From Shinella sp. XGS7 (GTDB lineage: Bacteria; Pseudomonadota; Gammaproteobacteria; Burkholderiales; Burkholderiaceae_C): a stretch of DNA of 64,000 nt. Position numbers and translations under genes: made by a program. Under the pieces are notes generated by a model, which ran no database searches, had not been told where the DNA came from, and was given only the letters and a program-made list of their open reading frames with translations. Positions within the stretch are counted from its first letter, which is position 1. Every line of letters starts with the position of its first letter. Location of the stretch: NCBI RefSeq assembly GCF_020535565.1, contig NZ_CP084758.1:833501-897500 (forward strand). The letters run 5' to 3'. Below, piece after piece: positions 25,805 through 35,128 of this stretch.

Positions 25805-27187
25805 ATGACGGTTCAACTCAAGAACAAGACGCCGGCCAACGCGATCGCCATCACCGTGGTCGACCGCGCCGCCTTCCAGGCCCTGAGCGCCTCCCTGCCC
25901 GCCGCCACCCGCCACTGGCTGGCCACCGTGGGCTTCAGCGGTGCGCCCGACACCCAGGCCCTGGTGCCCGGCCCGGACGGCAAGCTGGGCCAGGTCTTTG
26001 CCGGCGTGTCCGGCGCCAACGCGCCCTTCGCCCTGGCCCATCTGCCCCTGGCCCTGCCGGCCGGCAGCTACTGGCTGGACGCCAGCAGCGGCCTGAGCCT
26101 GGACGCCGAGGCCGCGGCCCTGTCCTGGGAGCTGGGGGGCTACCAGTTCGACCTCTACAAGAAGGCCAAGCGCGAGCCCGCCACCCTGGTGATGGCCGAC
26201 AGCCCCGAGGCCCAGCGCGGCCTGGCCCTGGCCACGGCCATTGCCGCCACGCGCGACCTGGTCAACACCCCGGCCGAACATATGGGTCCGGAGGAGCTGG
26301 CCCAGGCCGCCCAGCTGGTGGCCAAGCAGCATGGCGCGAAGTTCAGCCAGATCGTGGGCGAGGCCCTGCTCAAGAAGAACTTCCCGGCCGTGCACGCCGT
26401 GGGCCGCGCCGCCGCGCGCGCGCCGCGTCTGATCGAGCTGAACTGGGGCAACCCCAAGCACCCGCGCATCGCCATCGTGGGCAAGGGCGTGTGCTTTGAC
26501 ACCGGCGGCCTGAACATCAAGGGCGGCGAGGGTATGCGCCAGATGAAGAAGGACATGGGCGGTGCCGCCAATGCCCTGGGTCTGGCCTCCCTGATCATGG
26601 CGCTCAAGCTGCCGGTGCGCCTGCAGCTGCTGATCCCGGCGGTGGAAAACGCGATCTCGGGCAATGCCTATCGCCCCGGCGATATCGTGCCCACCCGCAA
26701 GGGCCTGAACATCGAGATCGGCAACACCGATGCCGAGGGCCGCGTGATCCTCAGCGACGCCCTGGCCTATGCCAGCGAAGGCAAGCCCGAGCTGATCATC
26801 GACCTGGCCACCCTCACCGGCGCCGCCCGCGTGGCCCTGGGTGCCCAGCTGCCCGCCCTGTTCAGCAAGCATTTCGACACCGCGCGCGATCTGGTGGACC
26901 TGGGCCTGAAGCTGGACGACCCGCTCTGGCACATGCCGCTGTGGGCGCCCTACAAGGGCGGCATCGAGAGCACGATCGGCGACATCGTCAACACCGGCAA
27001 GAGCGCCCTGGCCGGCGCCATCAACGCGGCCCTGTTCCTCGAGTACTTCGTGCCCGAGCACCAGGACTGGCTGCACATCGACCTCTTCGCCTGGAACGAC
27101 GGGGCCCGCCCCGGCCGCCCCGTGGGCGGCGAGGCGCAGACCATCCGCACCCTGCTGGCCTATCTGGAGCAGCGCTTCACGGCCTGA
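25805..27187 (+). CDS. M17-family leucyl aminopeptidase
   Basis: A 460-residue cytosolic aminopeptidase of the PepA/PepB family, hexameric and using two metal ions. All metal ligands known from bovine enzyme are present with exact spacing: K227, D232, D250, D309 and E311, plus the catalytic K239 and R313, within GKGVCFDTGGLNIK, MKKDMGGA and the signature NTDAEGRVILSDAL. The N-terminal macro-like domain is shorter and more divergent than in E. coli PepA. The start ATG at 25805 is preferred over an upstream in-frame codon inside the thioredoxin gene. Role: turnover of short peptides. Confidence 0.95.
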   Translation: MTVQLKNKTPANAIAITVVDRAAFQALSASLPAATRHWLATVGFSGAPDTQALVPGPDGKLGQVFAGVSGANAPFALAHLPLALPAGSYWLDASSGLSLDAEAAALSWELGGYQFDLYKKAKREPATLVMADSPEAQRGLALATAIAATRDLVNTPAEHMGPEELAQAAQLVAKQHGAKFSQIVGEALLKKNFPAVHAVGRAAARAPRLIELNWGNPKHPRIAIVGKGVCFDTGGLNIKGGEGMRQMKKDMGGAANALGLASLIMALKLPVRLQLLIPAVENAISGNAYRPGDIVPTRKGLNIEIGNTDAEGRVILSDALAYASEGKPELIIDLATLTGAARVALGAQLPALFSKHFDTARDLVDLGLKLDDPLWHMPLWAPYKGGIESTIGDIVNTGKSALAGAINAALFLEYFVPEHQDWLHIDLFAWNDGARPGRPVGGEAQTIRTLLAYLEQRFTA

Positions 27188-27193
27188 GCGCGC

Positions 27194-28858
27194 TCAGGCG
27201 CCGCCGAGCACCCACTCGGCGGCCTTCTCGGCAATCATCAGCGTCGGTGAGTTGGTGTTGCCGCTGGTGATGCTGGGCATCACGCTGGCATCCACCACGC
27301 GCAGGCCCGCCACGCCGCGCACGCGCAGGCGGCTGTCCACCACGGCCATCGCGTCCTCGGCGCGGCCCATCTTGCAGGTGCCCACGGGGTGGAAGATGGT
27401 GGTGGCGATATCGCCCGCCAGGCGGGCCAGCTCCTCGTCGCTCTGGTACTGCGGGCCCGGCTTGTATTCCTCGGGCCGGTAGGCGGCCAGGGCCGGCTGG
27501 GCCACGATGCGCCGGGTCAGGCGCAGGCTTTCGGCCGCGATGCGCCGGTCCTCCTCGGTGCTCAGGTAGTTGGGCGCGATCGCCGGCGCGTCCGCCGCAT
27601 CCGCCGAGCGGATGCTCACCGTGCCGCGACTCGTGGGATTGAGATTGCAGACGCTGGCCGTGAAGGCCGGGAAGCCGTGCAGGGGCTCGCCGAAGGCGTC
27701 CAGCGAGAGCGGCTGCACGTGGTACTGCAGATCGGGCCAGGCCTTGTCCGGCGAACTCTTGGCGAAGGCGCCCAGCTGGGACGGCGCCATGCTCATGGGT
27801 CCGCTGCGGCGCAGCAGGTACTCCAGGCCGATGGCGGCCTTGCCCCAGAGGCTGTTGGCCAGGGTGTTCAGGGTCTTGGCGCCCTGCACCTTGAAGACCG
27901 CGCGGATCTGCAGATGGTCCTGCAGATTGGCGCCCACGCCGGGCAGGTCCTGCTGCACCGCAATGCCCAGGCCCTGCAGCAGGCCCGCCGGCCCCAGGCC
28001 GGAGAGCTGCAGGATCTGCGGCGAGCCGATGGCGCCGGCCGCCAGCAGCAGCTCGCCCCCCGCCTTGAGCCGCACCGTCTCCAGGCCATGGGGCGTGCCC
28101 ACCTCGGCGCCGCGGCAGTGCAGGGCGCCCTCCTCGCGCTCCAGCAGCAAGCGCCGCACCTGGGCGCCGGTCCAGAGCTCGAAATTGGGCCGGCCCAGGC
28201 AGGTGGGGCGCAGAAAGGCCTTGGCCGTGTTCCAGCGCCAGCCAGCGCGCTGGTTGACCTCGAAATAGCCCACGCCCTCGTTATTGCCGCCGTTGAAGTC
28301 TTCGCTGGCCGGGATGCCGGCCTGCTGGGCGGCCTGGGCGAAGGCGTCCAGGATGTCCCAGCGCAGGCGCTGCTTCTCCACCCGCCACTCGCCGCCCTGG
28401 CCGTGCAGGGCCTTGAAGGCCTCGGAGACAGGCGCGGCGCCGGGGTCCAGGCGCCAGTGGTTCTCGTGCTTCCTGAAGTAAGGCAAGACCTGGCCCCAGC
28501 GCCAGCTCTCGTCGCCGCTGGCCTGGGCCCAGGCCTCGTAGTCGCGCGACTGGCCGCGCATATAGATCATGCCGTTGATGCTGGAGCAGCCGCCCAGCAC
28601 CTTGCCGCGCGGATAGCGCAGGCGGCGCCCGTTCAGGCCCGCGGCGGCCTCGGTCTGGTAGAGCCAGTCGGTGCGCGGATTGCCGATGCAGTAGAGATAG
28701 CCCACCGGGATGTGGATCCAGTGGTAGTCGTCCGTCCCGCCGGCCTCCAGCAGCAGCACGCGCACGGTGGGGTCTTCCGAAAGCCGGTTCGCCAGCACGC
28801 AGCCGGCCGGTCCCGCGCCCGTGATGATGGTGTCAAAGACGTTCTCTTGGCTGCTCAT
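27194..28858 (-). CDS. GMC-family FAD-dependent oxidoreductase (choline dehydrogenase-like)
   Basis: A 554-residue flavoprotein. The dinucleotide-binding loop is ITGAGPAGCVLANRLSED at the N-terminus, the GMC signature 1 is PRGKVLGGCSSINGMIYMRGQ, signature 2 is GAIGSPQILQLSGLGP, and the catalytic His lies in FHPVGTCKMG with the Asn partner in SGNTNSPTLMIAEKAA. It is closest to BetA-type alcohol dehydrogenases, but the true substrate may be another alcohol. It follows creD by 45 bp and is convergent with the aminopeptidase gene (6-bp gap). Confidence 0.92.
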   Translation of the reverse strand: MSSQENVFDTIITGAGPAGCVLANRLSEDPTVRVLLLEAGGTDDYHWIHIPVGYLYCIGNPRTDWLYQTEAAAGLNGRRLRYPRGKVLGGCSSINGMIYMRGQSRDYEAWAQASGDESWRWGQVLPYFRKHENHWRLDPGAAPVSEAFKALHGQGGEWRVEKQRLRWDILDAFAQAAQQAGIPASEDFNGGNNEGVGYFEVNQRAGWRWNTAKAFLRPTCLGRPNFELWTGAQVRRLLLEREEGALHCRGAEVGTPHGLETVRLKAGGELLLAAGAIGSPQILQLSGLGPAGLLQGLGIAVQQDLPGVGANLQDHLQIRAVFKVQGAKTLNTLANSLWGKAAIGLEYLLRRSGPMSMAPSQLGAFAKSSPDKAWPDLQYHVQPLSLDAFGEPLHGFPAFTASVCNLNPTSRGTVSIRSADAADAPAIAPNYLSTEEDRRIAAESLRLTRRIVAQPALAAYRPEEYKPGPQYQSDEELARLAGDIATTIFHPVGTCKMGRAEDAMAVVDSRLRVRGVAGLRVVDASVMPSITSGNTNSPTLMIAEKAAEWVLGGA

Positions 28859-28903
28859 GGGGCCCGATGCTGACCCAGGCCCGGAGCCGGGACAAGGGCA
28901 TTG

Positions 28904-30250
28904 CTACCGAGAGAGGGCCCCGCCTGTTGCGCCCAGCGCATACCAGTCGATGCGCCGCGTCAGCGTCATGACAGCTGCCAGGATGACGAAGAGCAGGAGC
29001 GCGCCGATCACCAGCGAGTTCTGCTCCAGGCTCAGCAGGCCGTAGAGCGTGGCGTAGAGCAGGGCGATCAGCGCGCCAAAGCCCGCGCCGCGCCCCCAGC
29101 CGCCCAGCATGGCCGCGCCGTAGAAGCCCAGCAGGCCCACCGCCGCCGCGGCCGCCAGCAGGTAGGACAGGCCGAAGCTCAGGTGCTCGGACAGGCTCAG
29201 CAGCAGCAGGAAGAACAGGCTCATGGCCAGGCCCACCTGCAGGTACTGCACCGGGTGCACACGGCGGCCCGCCAGCAGCTCCACCAGGCCCACGCAGAGG
29301 AAGGTGAGCAGGATGAACATCAGGCCGTACTTGATGGCGCGGTCGCTCATCACATAGGGGTTCACCGGGTCGCGCAGCTCGAAGCCCAGGGTGTCCAGGC
29401 TGGCGGCGGGCCGGTGGTCCAGCACCTCGGCCCCGGCGCTGCTGGCCAGCTCGGAAACCTGCCATTGCGCGCTGAAGCCGGTCTCGGCCACCTCGCGCTG
29501 GCTGGGCAGGAAGCGCCCGCCAAAGCTGGGATGCGGCCAGTCGGAGCGCAGATTCATCGTGGTGGCCGCCGCCGCGGGCACCAGGGCGAAGCGCTGGGTG
29601 CCCACCAGGTCCAGCTCCAGCACCAGGTTCAGGGGCTGGTCCGCCGTCAGCGGGGGCAGGCTGGCGTGCAGGCCCTGCTTGTAGACCGCATGGGTGGTGC
29701 CGGGGCGTATGGGCAGGCTCTGGCCGCCCTCGCTGCGCAGGCGGGCGCTGCGCAGGCCGCGCGGATCGCTGGCCGCCAGCATCAGGCTGGGCGGCTGGCA
29801 GTCCAGGCGGCTGTTGGGCTGCTCGGCACGTGGCTGCAGGGTCGCTGCCAGACCGGCCTCCCACTGCGCCTGCAGCTGCACGCGGCCGGCATAGCCATTG
29901 ACCTTGAAGAGGCCACGGTAGCGCGAGGCCTGGTTCAGCGCGCCGTTCACGGCAAGCTGCTGGGGCAGCACGCTGAGCTGGAAGTCGCGGCGCTGGGCCT
30001 CGCCATTGCGGTCCACCCAGCTTTCGCTGCAGTGCCGCAGCAGCAGGGGGCCGATCAGGGTCTGCTCGCCGGCCTGGGCCTCGGCCACGCTGGCCTCGGC
30101 CTCGCGCTGCCGGGCCTGGCGCTCGTCGATCAGAAAGCCGATGCGCAGCAGCACGACCATGAGCAGCAGGCCCACGCCGGCCAGGATCAGCAGCTTCCAG
30201 ATCCAGGCGCGGCTGGCGGGTGGGGAGGATGTGGTGGGGATGGCGATCAT
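28904..30250 (-). CDS. creD: Inner-membrane protein CreD
   Basis: A 448-residue CreD homologue. One N-terminal helix (about residues 17-40) is followed by a large periplasmic domain (to about 305, including RHCSESW and the TMNLRSDWPHPSFGGRFLP segment typical of CreD) and five to six C-terminal helices ending RRIDWYALG. CreD is the main target of the CreBC system in E. coli and relatives and is linked to envelope integrity and beta-lactam response in some species; its molecular activity is unknown. The 114-bp gap from creC may include a Cre box, although I did not find a clear direct repeat. Confidence 0.92.
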   Translation of the reverse strand: MIAIPTTSSPPASRAWIWKLLILAGVGLLLMVVLLRIGFLIDERQARQREAEASVAEAQAGEQTLIGPLLLRHCSESWVDRNGEAQRRDFQLSVLPQQLAVNGALNQASRYRGLFKVNGYAGRVQLQAQWEAGLAATLQPRAEQPNSRLDCQPPSLMLAASDPRGLRSARLRSEGGQSLPIRPGTTHAVYKQGLHASLPPLTADQPLNLVLELDLVGTQRFALVPAAAATTMNLRSDWPHPSFGGRFLPSQREVAETGFSAQWQVSELASSAGAEVLDHRPAASLDTLGFELRDPVNPYVMSDRAIKYGLMFILLTFLCVGLVELLAGRRVHPVQYLQVGLAMSLFFLLLLSLSEHLSFGLSYLLAAAAAVGLLGFYGAAMLGGWGRGAGFGALIALLYATLYGLLSLEQNSLVIGALLLFVILAAVMTLTRRIDWYALGATGGALSR

Positions 30251-30364
30251 GCCGGCGCGGCCCGGGCGGGCAGGTTGATGAACAGGCTGGCCAGTCTGGG
30301 TCGCTCGCGTGAGCGCAGGAGGAAGTTTGTGAAGCCGCGGTGAAGTCCGCGCCCCCGGGTCGGC

Positions 30365-31810
30365 TCAGGCCAGGGCCGGCAGGCTCAGGCGCACGCGCAG
30401 GCCCGGCGTGGCGGGCTCGAAGTCCAGGCGGCCGCCATGCAGCTCGGCCACGCGGCGCACGATGGCCAGGCCCAGACCCGAGCCCTTGCGCAGGCTGCCG
30501 GGCCGGGCGGTGGAGAAAAAACGCTGGCCCAGCTGGGGCAGGGCCGCGGCCGGCACGCCGGGCCCATGGTCGCGCAGCGCGAAGACCGCCTGGCCGCCCG
30601 CCTCGGCATGGACGGACAGCTCCAGCGTGGAGCCCGGCGGCGCGAAGTCCAGGGCATTGCCCAGCAGATTGGCCAGGGCCAGGGCCAGCAGCTCGGCATC
30701 GGCCCGCAGGCGCAGCGCCGGGTCGCGCTGCAGCCACTGCAGGTGCAGGTCCTGCTGCTGCAGGCGGTCTGCCAGGGCGTGCAAGGCCTGCTCCACCGCG
30801 GCTTGCAGCGACAGCGGCTCGGGGTGGGCGGGCGCGGGCAGCATCTCCAGCTTGGAGAGCTCCAGCAGGCGCTCCACCAGCTCGGTCAGGCGCTCGCTCT
30901 GGGCCACCACCTGGCCGGCAAAGCGCTGGCGGTCGGCCGCGTCCAGCTCCTCCTGCAGCAGCTCGCCGGCACCGCGCAGGGCGGCCAGCGGGCTCTTGAG
31001 CTCGTGGGTGAGGGCACGCACCGTGTGCTCGATGTGCTCGCGGCCATCCAGGCGCTCGCGCATGGCGTCCATGGCGCGGGCCAGATCGCCCAGCTCGCCG
31101 GGCACGGCCGGCGGCGGCTGGCGGCGCCCGGCCTGGACGCGCTGCGCATACTCGCGCAGGCGCCGCACGCTGAGCACCAGCCACCAGGTCACAGCCACGC
31201 CCACGGCCAGGGACAGGGCCAGCAGGCCCAGACCGGCCAGCAGGATGCGGCGCTCCGCCCGGTCGATGAAGGGCTGGATGGTGGCCACGGGCTTGGCCAC
31301 CGTCACCACGCCCAGCAGCTGCTCGCCGCGGCGCACCGGCGCGGCCACATACATCACGGTGCTGCGGTCATCGCCCGCCACCGCGCGGCTGGAGCGCGCG
31401 CCGTACTCGCCGCGCAGGGTCAGGGCCACATCGCGCCAGGCCGAATAGTCCTGGCCGGTGGCGCGCGCGGGGCCGCTGTCCAGCAGCACGCGGCCCTCGG
31501 CATCGGTCACATAGATGTGCAGGTCCAGGCTCTGCTTGTGCAGGCCCCAGATGCGCGCATCGATGGGACGCTGCGCATAGTCGCGCACCCGCTCGGCAAA
31601 GCGGCTGCCCTCCAGGGTCTGGCCGGACTGCAGGGCGGCGAGGTCGTCGCGCGCCAGCTCGGCCAGCAGATTGGCCGTGTCCACCAGCATGTCCTCCATC
31701 ACCTCGCGCACGCTGGGCTTGACCTCGGTCAGCACCACCCGCAGCAGCAGGAAGGAGGACAGGCCCGCAATCAGGAAGAAGGCGAAGAAGACCCGCAGAC
31801 CCAGACGCAC
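30365..31810 (-). CDS. creC: Sensor histidine kinase CreC
   Basis: A 481-residue membrane kinase. TM1 is about residues 7-27, a periplasmic sensor region runs to about 185 (with SLDLHIYVTDAEGRVLLDSGP, a Cache-like strand-turn pattern), TM2 is about 189-213, then HAMP, HisKA with H269 (ALTHELKSPLAAL), and HATPase (LANLLGNALDF, DHGPGVP, GSGLGLAIV). CreC phosphorylates CreB. The start is GTG at 31810 with GGGAG six bases upstream. It follows creB by 15 bp. Confidence 0.93.
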   Translation of the reverse strand: MRLGLRVFFAFFLIAGLSSFLLLRVVLTEVKPSVREVMEDMLVDTANLLAELARDDLAALQSGQTLEGSRFAERVRDYAQRPIDARIWGLHKQSLDLHIYVTDAEGRVLLDSGPARATGQDYSAWRDVALTLRGEYGARSSRAVAGDDRSTVMYVAAPVRRGEQLLGVVTVAKPVATIQPFIDRAERRILLAGLGLLALSLAVGVAVTWWLVLSVRRLREYAQRVQAGRRQPPPAVPGELGDLARAMDAMRERLDGREHIEHTVRALTHELKSPLAALRGAGELLQEELDAADRQRFAGQVVAQSERLTELVERLLELSKLEMLPAPAHPEPLSLQAAVEQALHALADRLQQQDLHLQWLQRDPALRLRADAELLALALANLLGNALDFAPPGSTLELSVHAEAGGQAVFALRDHGPGVPAAALPQLGQRFFSTARPGSLRKGSGLGLAIVRRVAELHGGRLDFEPATPGLRVRLSLPALA

Positions 31811-31825
31811 GATGCGCTCCCGCCC

Positions 31826-32545
31826 CTACTCCAGCGAGTAGCCCAGGCCGCGATGGGTGCGGATGGGGTCCAGCTCGGGCCGCAGGGCGCGCAGCTTGGC
31901 GCGCAGGGTCTTGATATGGGTGTCCACGGTGCGATCGCTGCTGTCGGCGTCCTGGCCCCAGACGGCATCCAGCAGCAGCTCGCGACTGTGGATGCGCTGC
32001 GGCGCCTCCAGCAACTTGAGCAGCAGACCCAGCTCGCGGCGTGTGAGCTGCAGCAGCTCGCCATGAAAGCGCACGCGCGAGCCCTCGCCCTCCAGCACAA
32101 AGGCCCGGGCCAGGCCCGCGGGCGCAGCAGCGGCCGGCGGCGGCGTGGCCGCGCGGCGCAGCAGGGCACGCACCCGCGCCACCAGCTCGCGCGGGCTGAA
32201 GGGCTTGGCCAGATAGTCGTCGGCGCCCAGCTCCAGGCCCAGCACCTTGTCCATCTCCTCGCTGCGCGCGCTCAGCATCAGGATGGGCAGATGGGCCAGG
32301 GGCCCGGCACGCAGCTCGCGGCACAGATCCAGGCCGCTGCCATCGGGCAGGCCCACGTCCAGGATGGCGGCGGCCGGGGCGACGGCGCTCAGGCGCGCAC
32401 GCGCCTCGTGCAGCCAGCCGCAGATCTCGACCCGAAAGCCCTCGCGCTGCAGCGCGAACTGCACGGTCTGGGCAATGGCCGGGTCATCCTCCAGCAGCAG
32501 CAGCTCGGTGCCCGGCCTGGCGCCCGGCACGACGGGGAGATTCAT
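31826..32545 (-). CDS. creB: Response regulator CreB
   Basis: A 239-residue OmpR/PhoB-type regulator. The receiver has the acidic pair ED at 19-20, phospho-acceptor D63 in ILDVGLPDGSG and Lys in DDYLAKPFSPRELVARVRALLRR. The C-terminal winged helix contains LTRRELGLLLKLLEAPQRIHSRELLLDAVWG and TVDTHIKTLRAKLR. The ATG overlaps the marC stop by 4 bp. An Ala/Pro linker of about 15 residues joins the domains. Confidence 0.93.
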   Translation of the reverse strand: MNLPVVPGARPGTELLLLEDDPAIAQTVQFALQREGFRVEICGWLHEARARLSAVAPAAAILDVGLPDGSGLDLCRELRAGPLAHLPILMLSARSEEMDKVLGLELGADDYLAKPFSPRELVARVRALLRRAATPPPAAAAPAGLARAFVLEGEGSRVRFHGELLQLTRRELGLLLKLLEAPQRIHSRELLLDAVWGQDADSSDRTVDTHIKTLRAKLRALRPELDPIRTHRGLGYSLE

Positions 32546-33183
32546 CGCGCCAGATGCGAGGCCAGCACCGGGAAGAGCTTGGTCAGGCCGTCGGCCAGCA
32601 GTTCCACCGCCAGGGCGGCCAGGATCAGACCCATCAGCCGGGTCATGATGTTGATGCCGGTCTGGCCCAGCACGCGGGCGATGCGGCCCGAGGCGCTGAA
32701 CACCGCAAAGGTCACCAGGCCCACCACCACGCCATAGCCCACCAGCACGCCCTGCTCCCACCAGTGGCGGGTCTTCTCGGCATAGATCACCATGGTGGAG
32801 ATGGTGGCCGGGCCGGTCAGCAGGGGAATGGTCAGGGGCACGACGGCGATGCTGGCGCCGGCGTCGGCCTTGCTGGAGCCCTCCTTCACATCCTCCTGCC
32901 GGGTCTCGGCGGGCTGGGCGTTCAGCATCTGGATGGCGCTGATCAGCAGCAGGGTGCCGCCGCCCACCTGGAAGCTGGCCAGGGAGATGTTGAAGAACTC
33001 GATCACCTTGAGGCCGGCCAGGGCGCTGACCGCCACCACGATGAAGGCGGTGAAGGCGCTGACGCGTATGGTGCGCTGGCGCTGCTGGCGCGAGAAGTTC
33101 TGCGTGAAGTGGATGAAGAAGGGGATGACCCCGATCGGGTTGACGATCGCCAGCAGGGCGATCAGGGGCTTGAGCAGATCCAT
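32542..33183 (-). CDS. MarC/YchE-family integral membrane protein
   Basis: A 213-residue protein with six predicted helices. The N-terminal LIALLAIVNPIGVIPFFIHFT and the central VPLTIPLLTGPATISTMVIYA are the duplicated signature motifs of the MarC family. Family members have no proven function; the early link to multiple antibiotic resistance was not confirmed. Its stop overlaps the creB start, so it is translationally coupled to the Cre genes, and it starts 4 bp after the BtuF-like gene. Confidence 0.92.
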   Translation of the reverse strand: MDLLKPLIALLAIVNPIGVIPFFIHFTQNFSRQQRQRTIRVSAFTAFIVVAVSALAGLKVIEFFNISLASFQVGGGTLLLISAIQMLNAQPAETRQEDVKEGSSKADAGASIAVVPLTIPLLTGPATISTMVIYAEKTRHWWEQGVLVGYGVVVGLVTFAVFSASGRIARVLGQTGINIMTRLMGLILAALAVELLADGLTKLFPVLASHLAR

Positions 33184-33187
33184 GGCT

Positions 33188-33967
33188 TCATTGTGAGTGC
33201 TGGGCCAGGCCCCGCAAATAGGCCAGACCCTGGGCCACGCGCGGGCCGTACCAGCTCAGCAGCTCTCCATCCACCAGCTGCACCCGGGCCTGCGGGCACA
33301 GGGCCTGGGCCAGGGGCAGGTGGGCGGCCTCGAAGCGGTAGGGCTCGGAGCTCAGCAGCACGCGCTGCACCCGCGCCAGCCAGGGTTCGTCGCCGCGCAG
33401 CACGGGGTAGCGGGCCGCGCCGGATTCGCCGCCCTGCACATCGGGCCAGCTGCGCCAGCCCACGCGCGCCAGCATGCGGGCGATATAGGTGTCGCGCGCC
33501 ACCGTCATCCAGGGCTCGCGCCAGATCAGGTAGAGCACGTCCTCGCCCGGCCAGGTCTGGGCGGCGCAGCGCGCCAGCTCGGCCTGCAGGGCCTCGCCCA
33601 GGGCCGCGGCGCGCGCGGCCACGCCCTCCAGGGTGCCGAAGGCCGCCTGAAGCTGCCCCAGCAGGGCCAGGTTGTCGGCCGGGTCCATGGGGTGGGTGAC
33701 GAGGATGTGGGGCACGAACTCGCGCAGGGCCTGCACGGTCTCCAGCCGGTTCTCGTCCACATTGACGATCACATGGCTGGGCGCCAGGCGGCGCAGCTTG
33801 TCGAGGTTCACATCCTTGGTGCCGCCCACCTTGGGAATGGCGGCCATGGTCTCGGCGGGGTGGATGCAGAAACCGGTGCGCGCCACCATGAAGGGCGCCA
33901 GGCCCAGGGCCGCCAGCAGCTCGCTGAGGGAGGGCACCAGGCAGGCGATGCGCGGCGCGGCCCTCAT
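33188..33967 (-). CDS. BtuF-like periplasmic-binding-fold protein without signal peptide
   Basis: A 259-residue protein of the cobalamin/iron-siderophore binding-protein fold. ACLVPSLSELLAALG, TGFCIHPAE, VGGTKDVNLDKLRRLAPSHVIVNVDENR and the C-terminal half YLIWREPWMTVARDTYIARML match BtuF-type clamps. No signal sequence precedes residue 1, so it is either cytosolic, perhaps a vitamin B12-handling or sensing protein, or exported by another route. The ATG at 33967 overlaps the stop of the upstream membrane protein by 4 bp. No BtuC/BtuD genes are adjacent. Confidence 0.8.
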   Translation of the reverse strand: MRAAPRIACLVPSLSELLAALGLAPFMVARTGFCIHPAETMAAIPKVGGTKDVNLDKLRRLAPSHVIVNVDENRLETVQALREFVPHILVTHPMDPADNLALLGQLQAAFGTLEGVAARAAALGEALQAELARCAAQTWPGEDVLYLIWREPWMTVARDTYIARMLARVGWRSWPDVQGGESGAARYPVLRGDEPWLARVQRVLLSSEPYRFEAAHLPLAQALCPQARVQLVDGELLSWYGPRVAQGLAYLRGLAQHSQ

Positions 33968-34875
33968 CGCGGCAGCTCGGGCTCGCGCAGCACCAGGTAG
34001 ACCGCACAGCAGCCGCGCAGATAGACCAGACCCGGCAGCACCAGGGCCAGGGCGAAGACCACGCCGCCGCCCACCAGGGCCGCCATGCCCAGGGGGCTGG
34101 CCGCCACCGGCGCGCCGGCCGCGCCCAGGCTGCGCAGGCCGTAGCCGAAGAGCCCGGCCATCAGCTGCTGGGGCGGCAGCTCGATGCCCGCGCCCCAGAC
34201 GGCCAGCAAGGCCAGGGCCCGGCCGCCGCCGATCACCACAAAGCTCACCGCCGCGCTCACCAGACCGGTGAGCAGCAGCACGGCCGCCATCAGCACCGCG
34301 GCCTCGGGCAGGCGGCGGCGGGCCTGGCGGCGCAGCAGGGCCAGGGTGTCGCGCACGCCGCGGCCGGACCAGATGGCCGGGCCGGTCAGCGGCCCCACCA
34401 GCACCGCGATCACCAGGGCCGCCAGGCCCAGCAGCAGCACGCCCAGGGGCACGGTCAGGGCAAAGAGCGCCACACCCACGCCCGGCAGGCGCGCCGCCCA
34501 GAGCAGGCCGCCCAGGCCCGCCAGCAGCAGCCCCAGCAGGGCCAGCACCACCAGCAGGCACAGCAGCACCCGGTGGGCGCCCAGCAGGGCGTCACGAAAA
34601 GCATCCTGCACATCGCGCACCGGACGGCCCAGGCTCTGGTCCATCAGCAGCAGGCCGGTGGCATTGACCCCATAAAAGGCGACAGCGAGTGCGAGCCCCG
34701 CCCACACGCCACCCCAGGCCCCGTCCTGGCGCGCCAGGGCCGATTCGGCCATGGCCAGCAAGAGGCCGGCCATGCAGAAGGTGCTGAGCAGGGCGTAGAG
34801 CGCGGCCCCGTTGCGGGCCGCATCCAGACTGGCAAGAACGCGGTTGAGGGCCTGGAGCGTGAGACGGTCGGTCAT
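33964..34875 (-). CDS. Polytopic membrane protein of unknown function
   Basis: A 303-residue protein with about six hydrophobic segments, including AALYALLSTFCMAGLLLAMA, LLCLLVVLALLGLLLAGLGGLL and a long VGVALFALTVPLGVLLLGLAALVIAVLVGPLTGPAIW. The family is not recognised; the architecture resembles DUF-type membrane proteins of Burkholderiales. The ATG at 34875 is chosen because the upstream in-frame extension would run into the promoter region of the RRM gene. It is the first gene of a leftward seven-gene run that ends with the GMC oxidoreductase. Confidence 0.75.
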   Translation of the reverse strand: MTDRLTLQALNRVLASLDAARNGAALYALLSTFCMAGLLLAMAESALARQDGAWGGVWAGLALAVAFYGVNATGLLLMDQSLGRPVRDVQDAFRDALLGAHRVLLCLLVVLALLGLLLAGLGGLLWAARLPGVGVALFALTVPLGVLLLGLAALVIAVLVGPLTGPAIWSGRGVRDTLALLRRQARRRLPEAAVLMAAVLLLTGLVSAAVSFVVIGGGRALALLAVWGAGIELPPQQLMAGLFGYGLRSLGAAGAPVAASPLGMAALVGGGVVFALALVLPGLVYLRGCCAVYLVLREPELPR

Positions 34876-35005
34876 GAGGGGATAAAGCGGGCTGGGCGCA
34901 TGATAGCCAGCCACCATGACGCCGCGCCGGCCTTGTTTTCCGGCAGAAATTCCGCTTTTACGGGTTTTCTCGTGGAACCGAAAAACAACAATTGACAGGT
35001 GCGCT

Positions 35006-35035
35006 TTGCGCATCGCTCAGGCGCTCACCCATAAT
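35006..35035 (+). promoter_or_regulatory. Candidate sigma-70 promoter of the RRM gene
   Basis: TTGCGC (35006-35011) and CATAAT (35030-35035) are separated by 18 bp and would give a leader of about 85 nt before the ATG at 35129. A better -35 match, TTGACA at 34992, is 32 bp from CATAAT and so cannot pair with it. A long leader is common for cold-induced RNA-binding proteins. Confidence 0.45.
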
Positions 35036-35128
35036 GGGTCGGCCTGTGTCTGGACGCCACGCCGTCGATTGATTGTTCACGATGGGTTGAAGCTCGACAT
35101 GGTTCTTAGGTATTGAAAGGGCTTCCCC

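Noticed and set aside
34992-34997. TTGACA as the -35 box of the RRM gene promoter
   Set aside because: It is 32 bp from CATAAT, beyond any sigma-70 spacing; TTGCGC at 35006 fits better.
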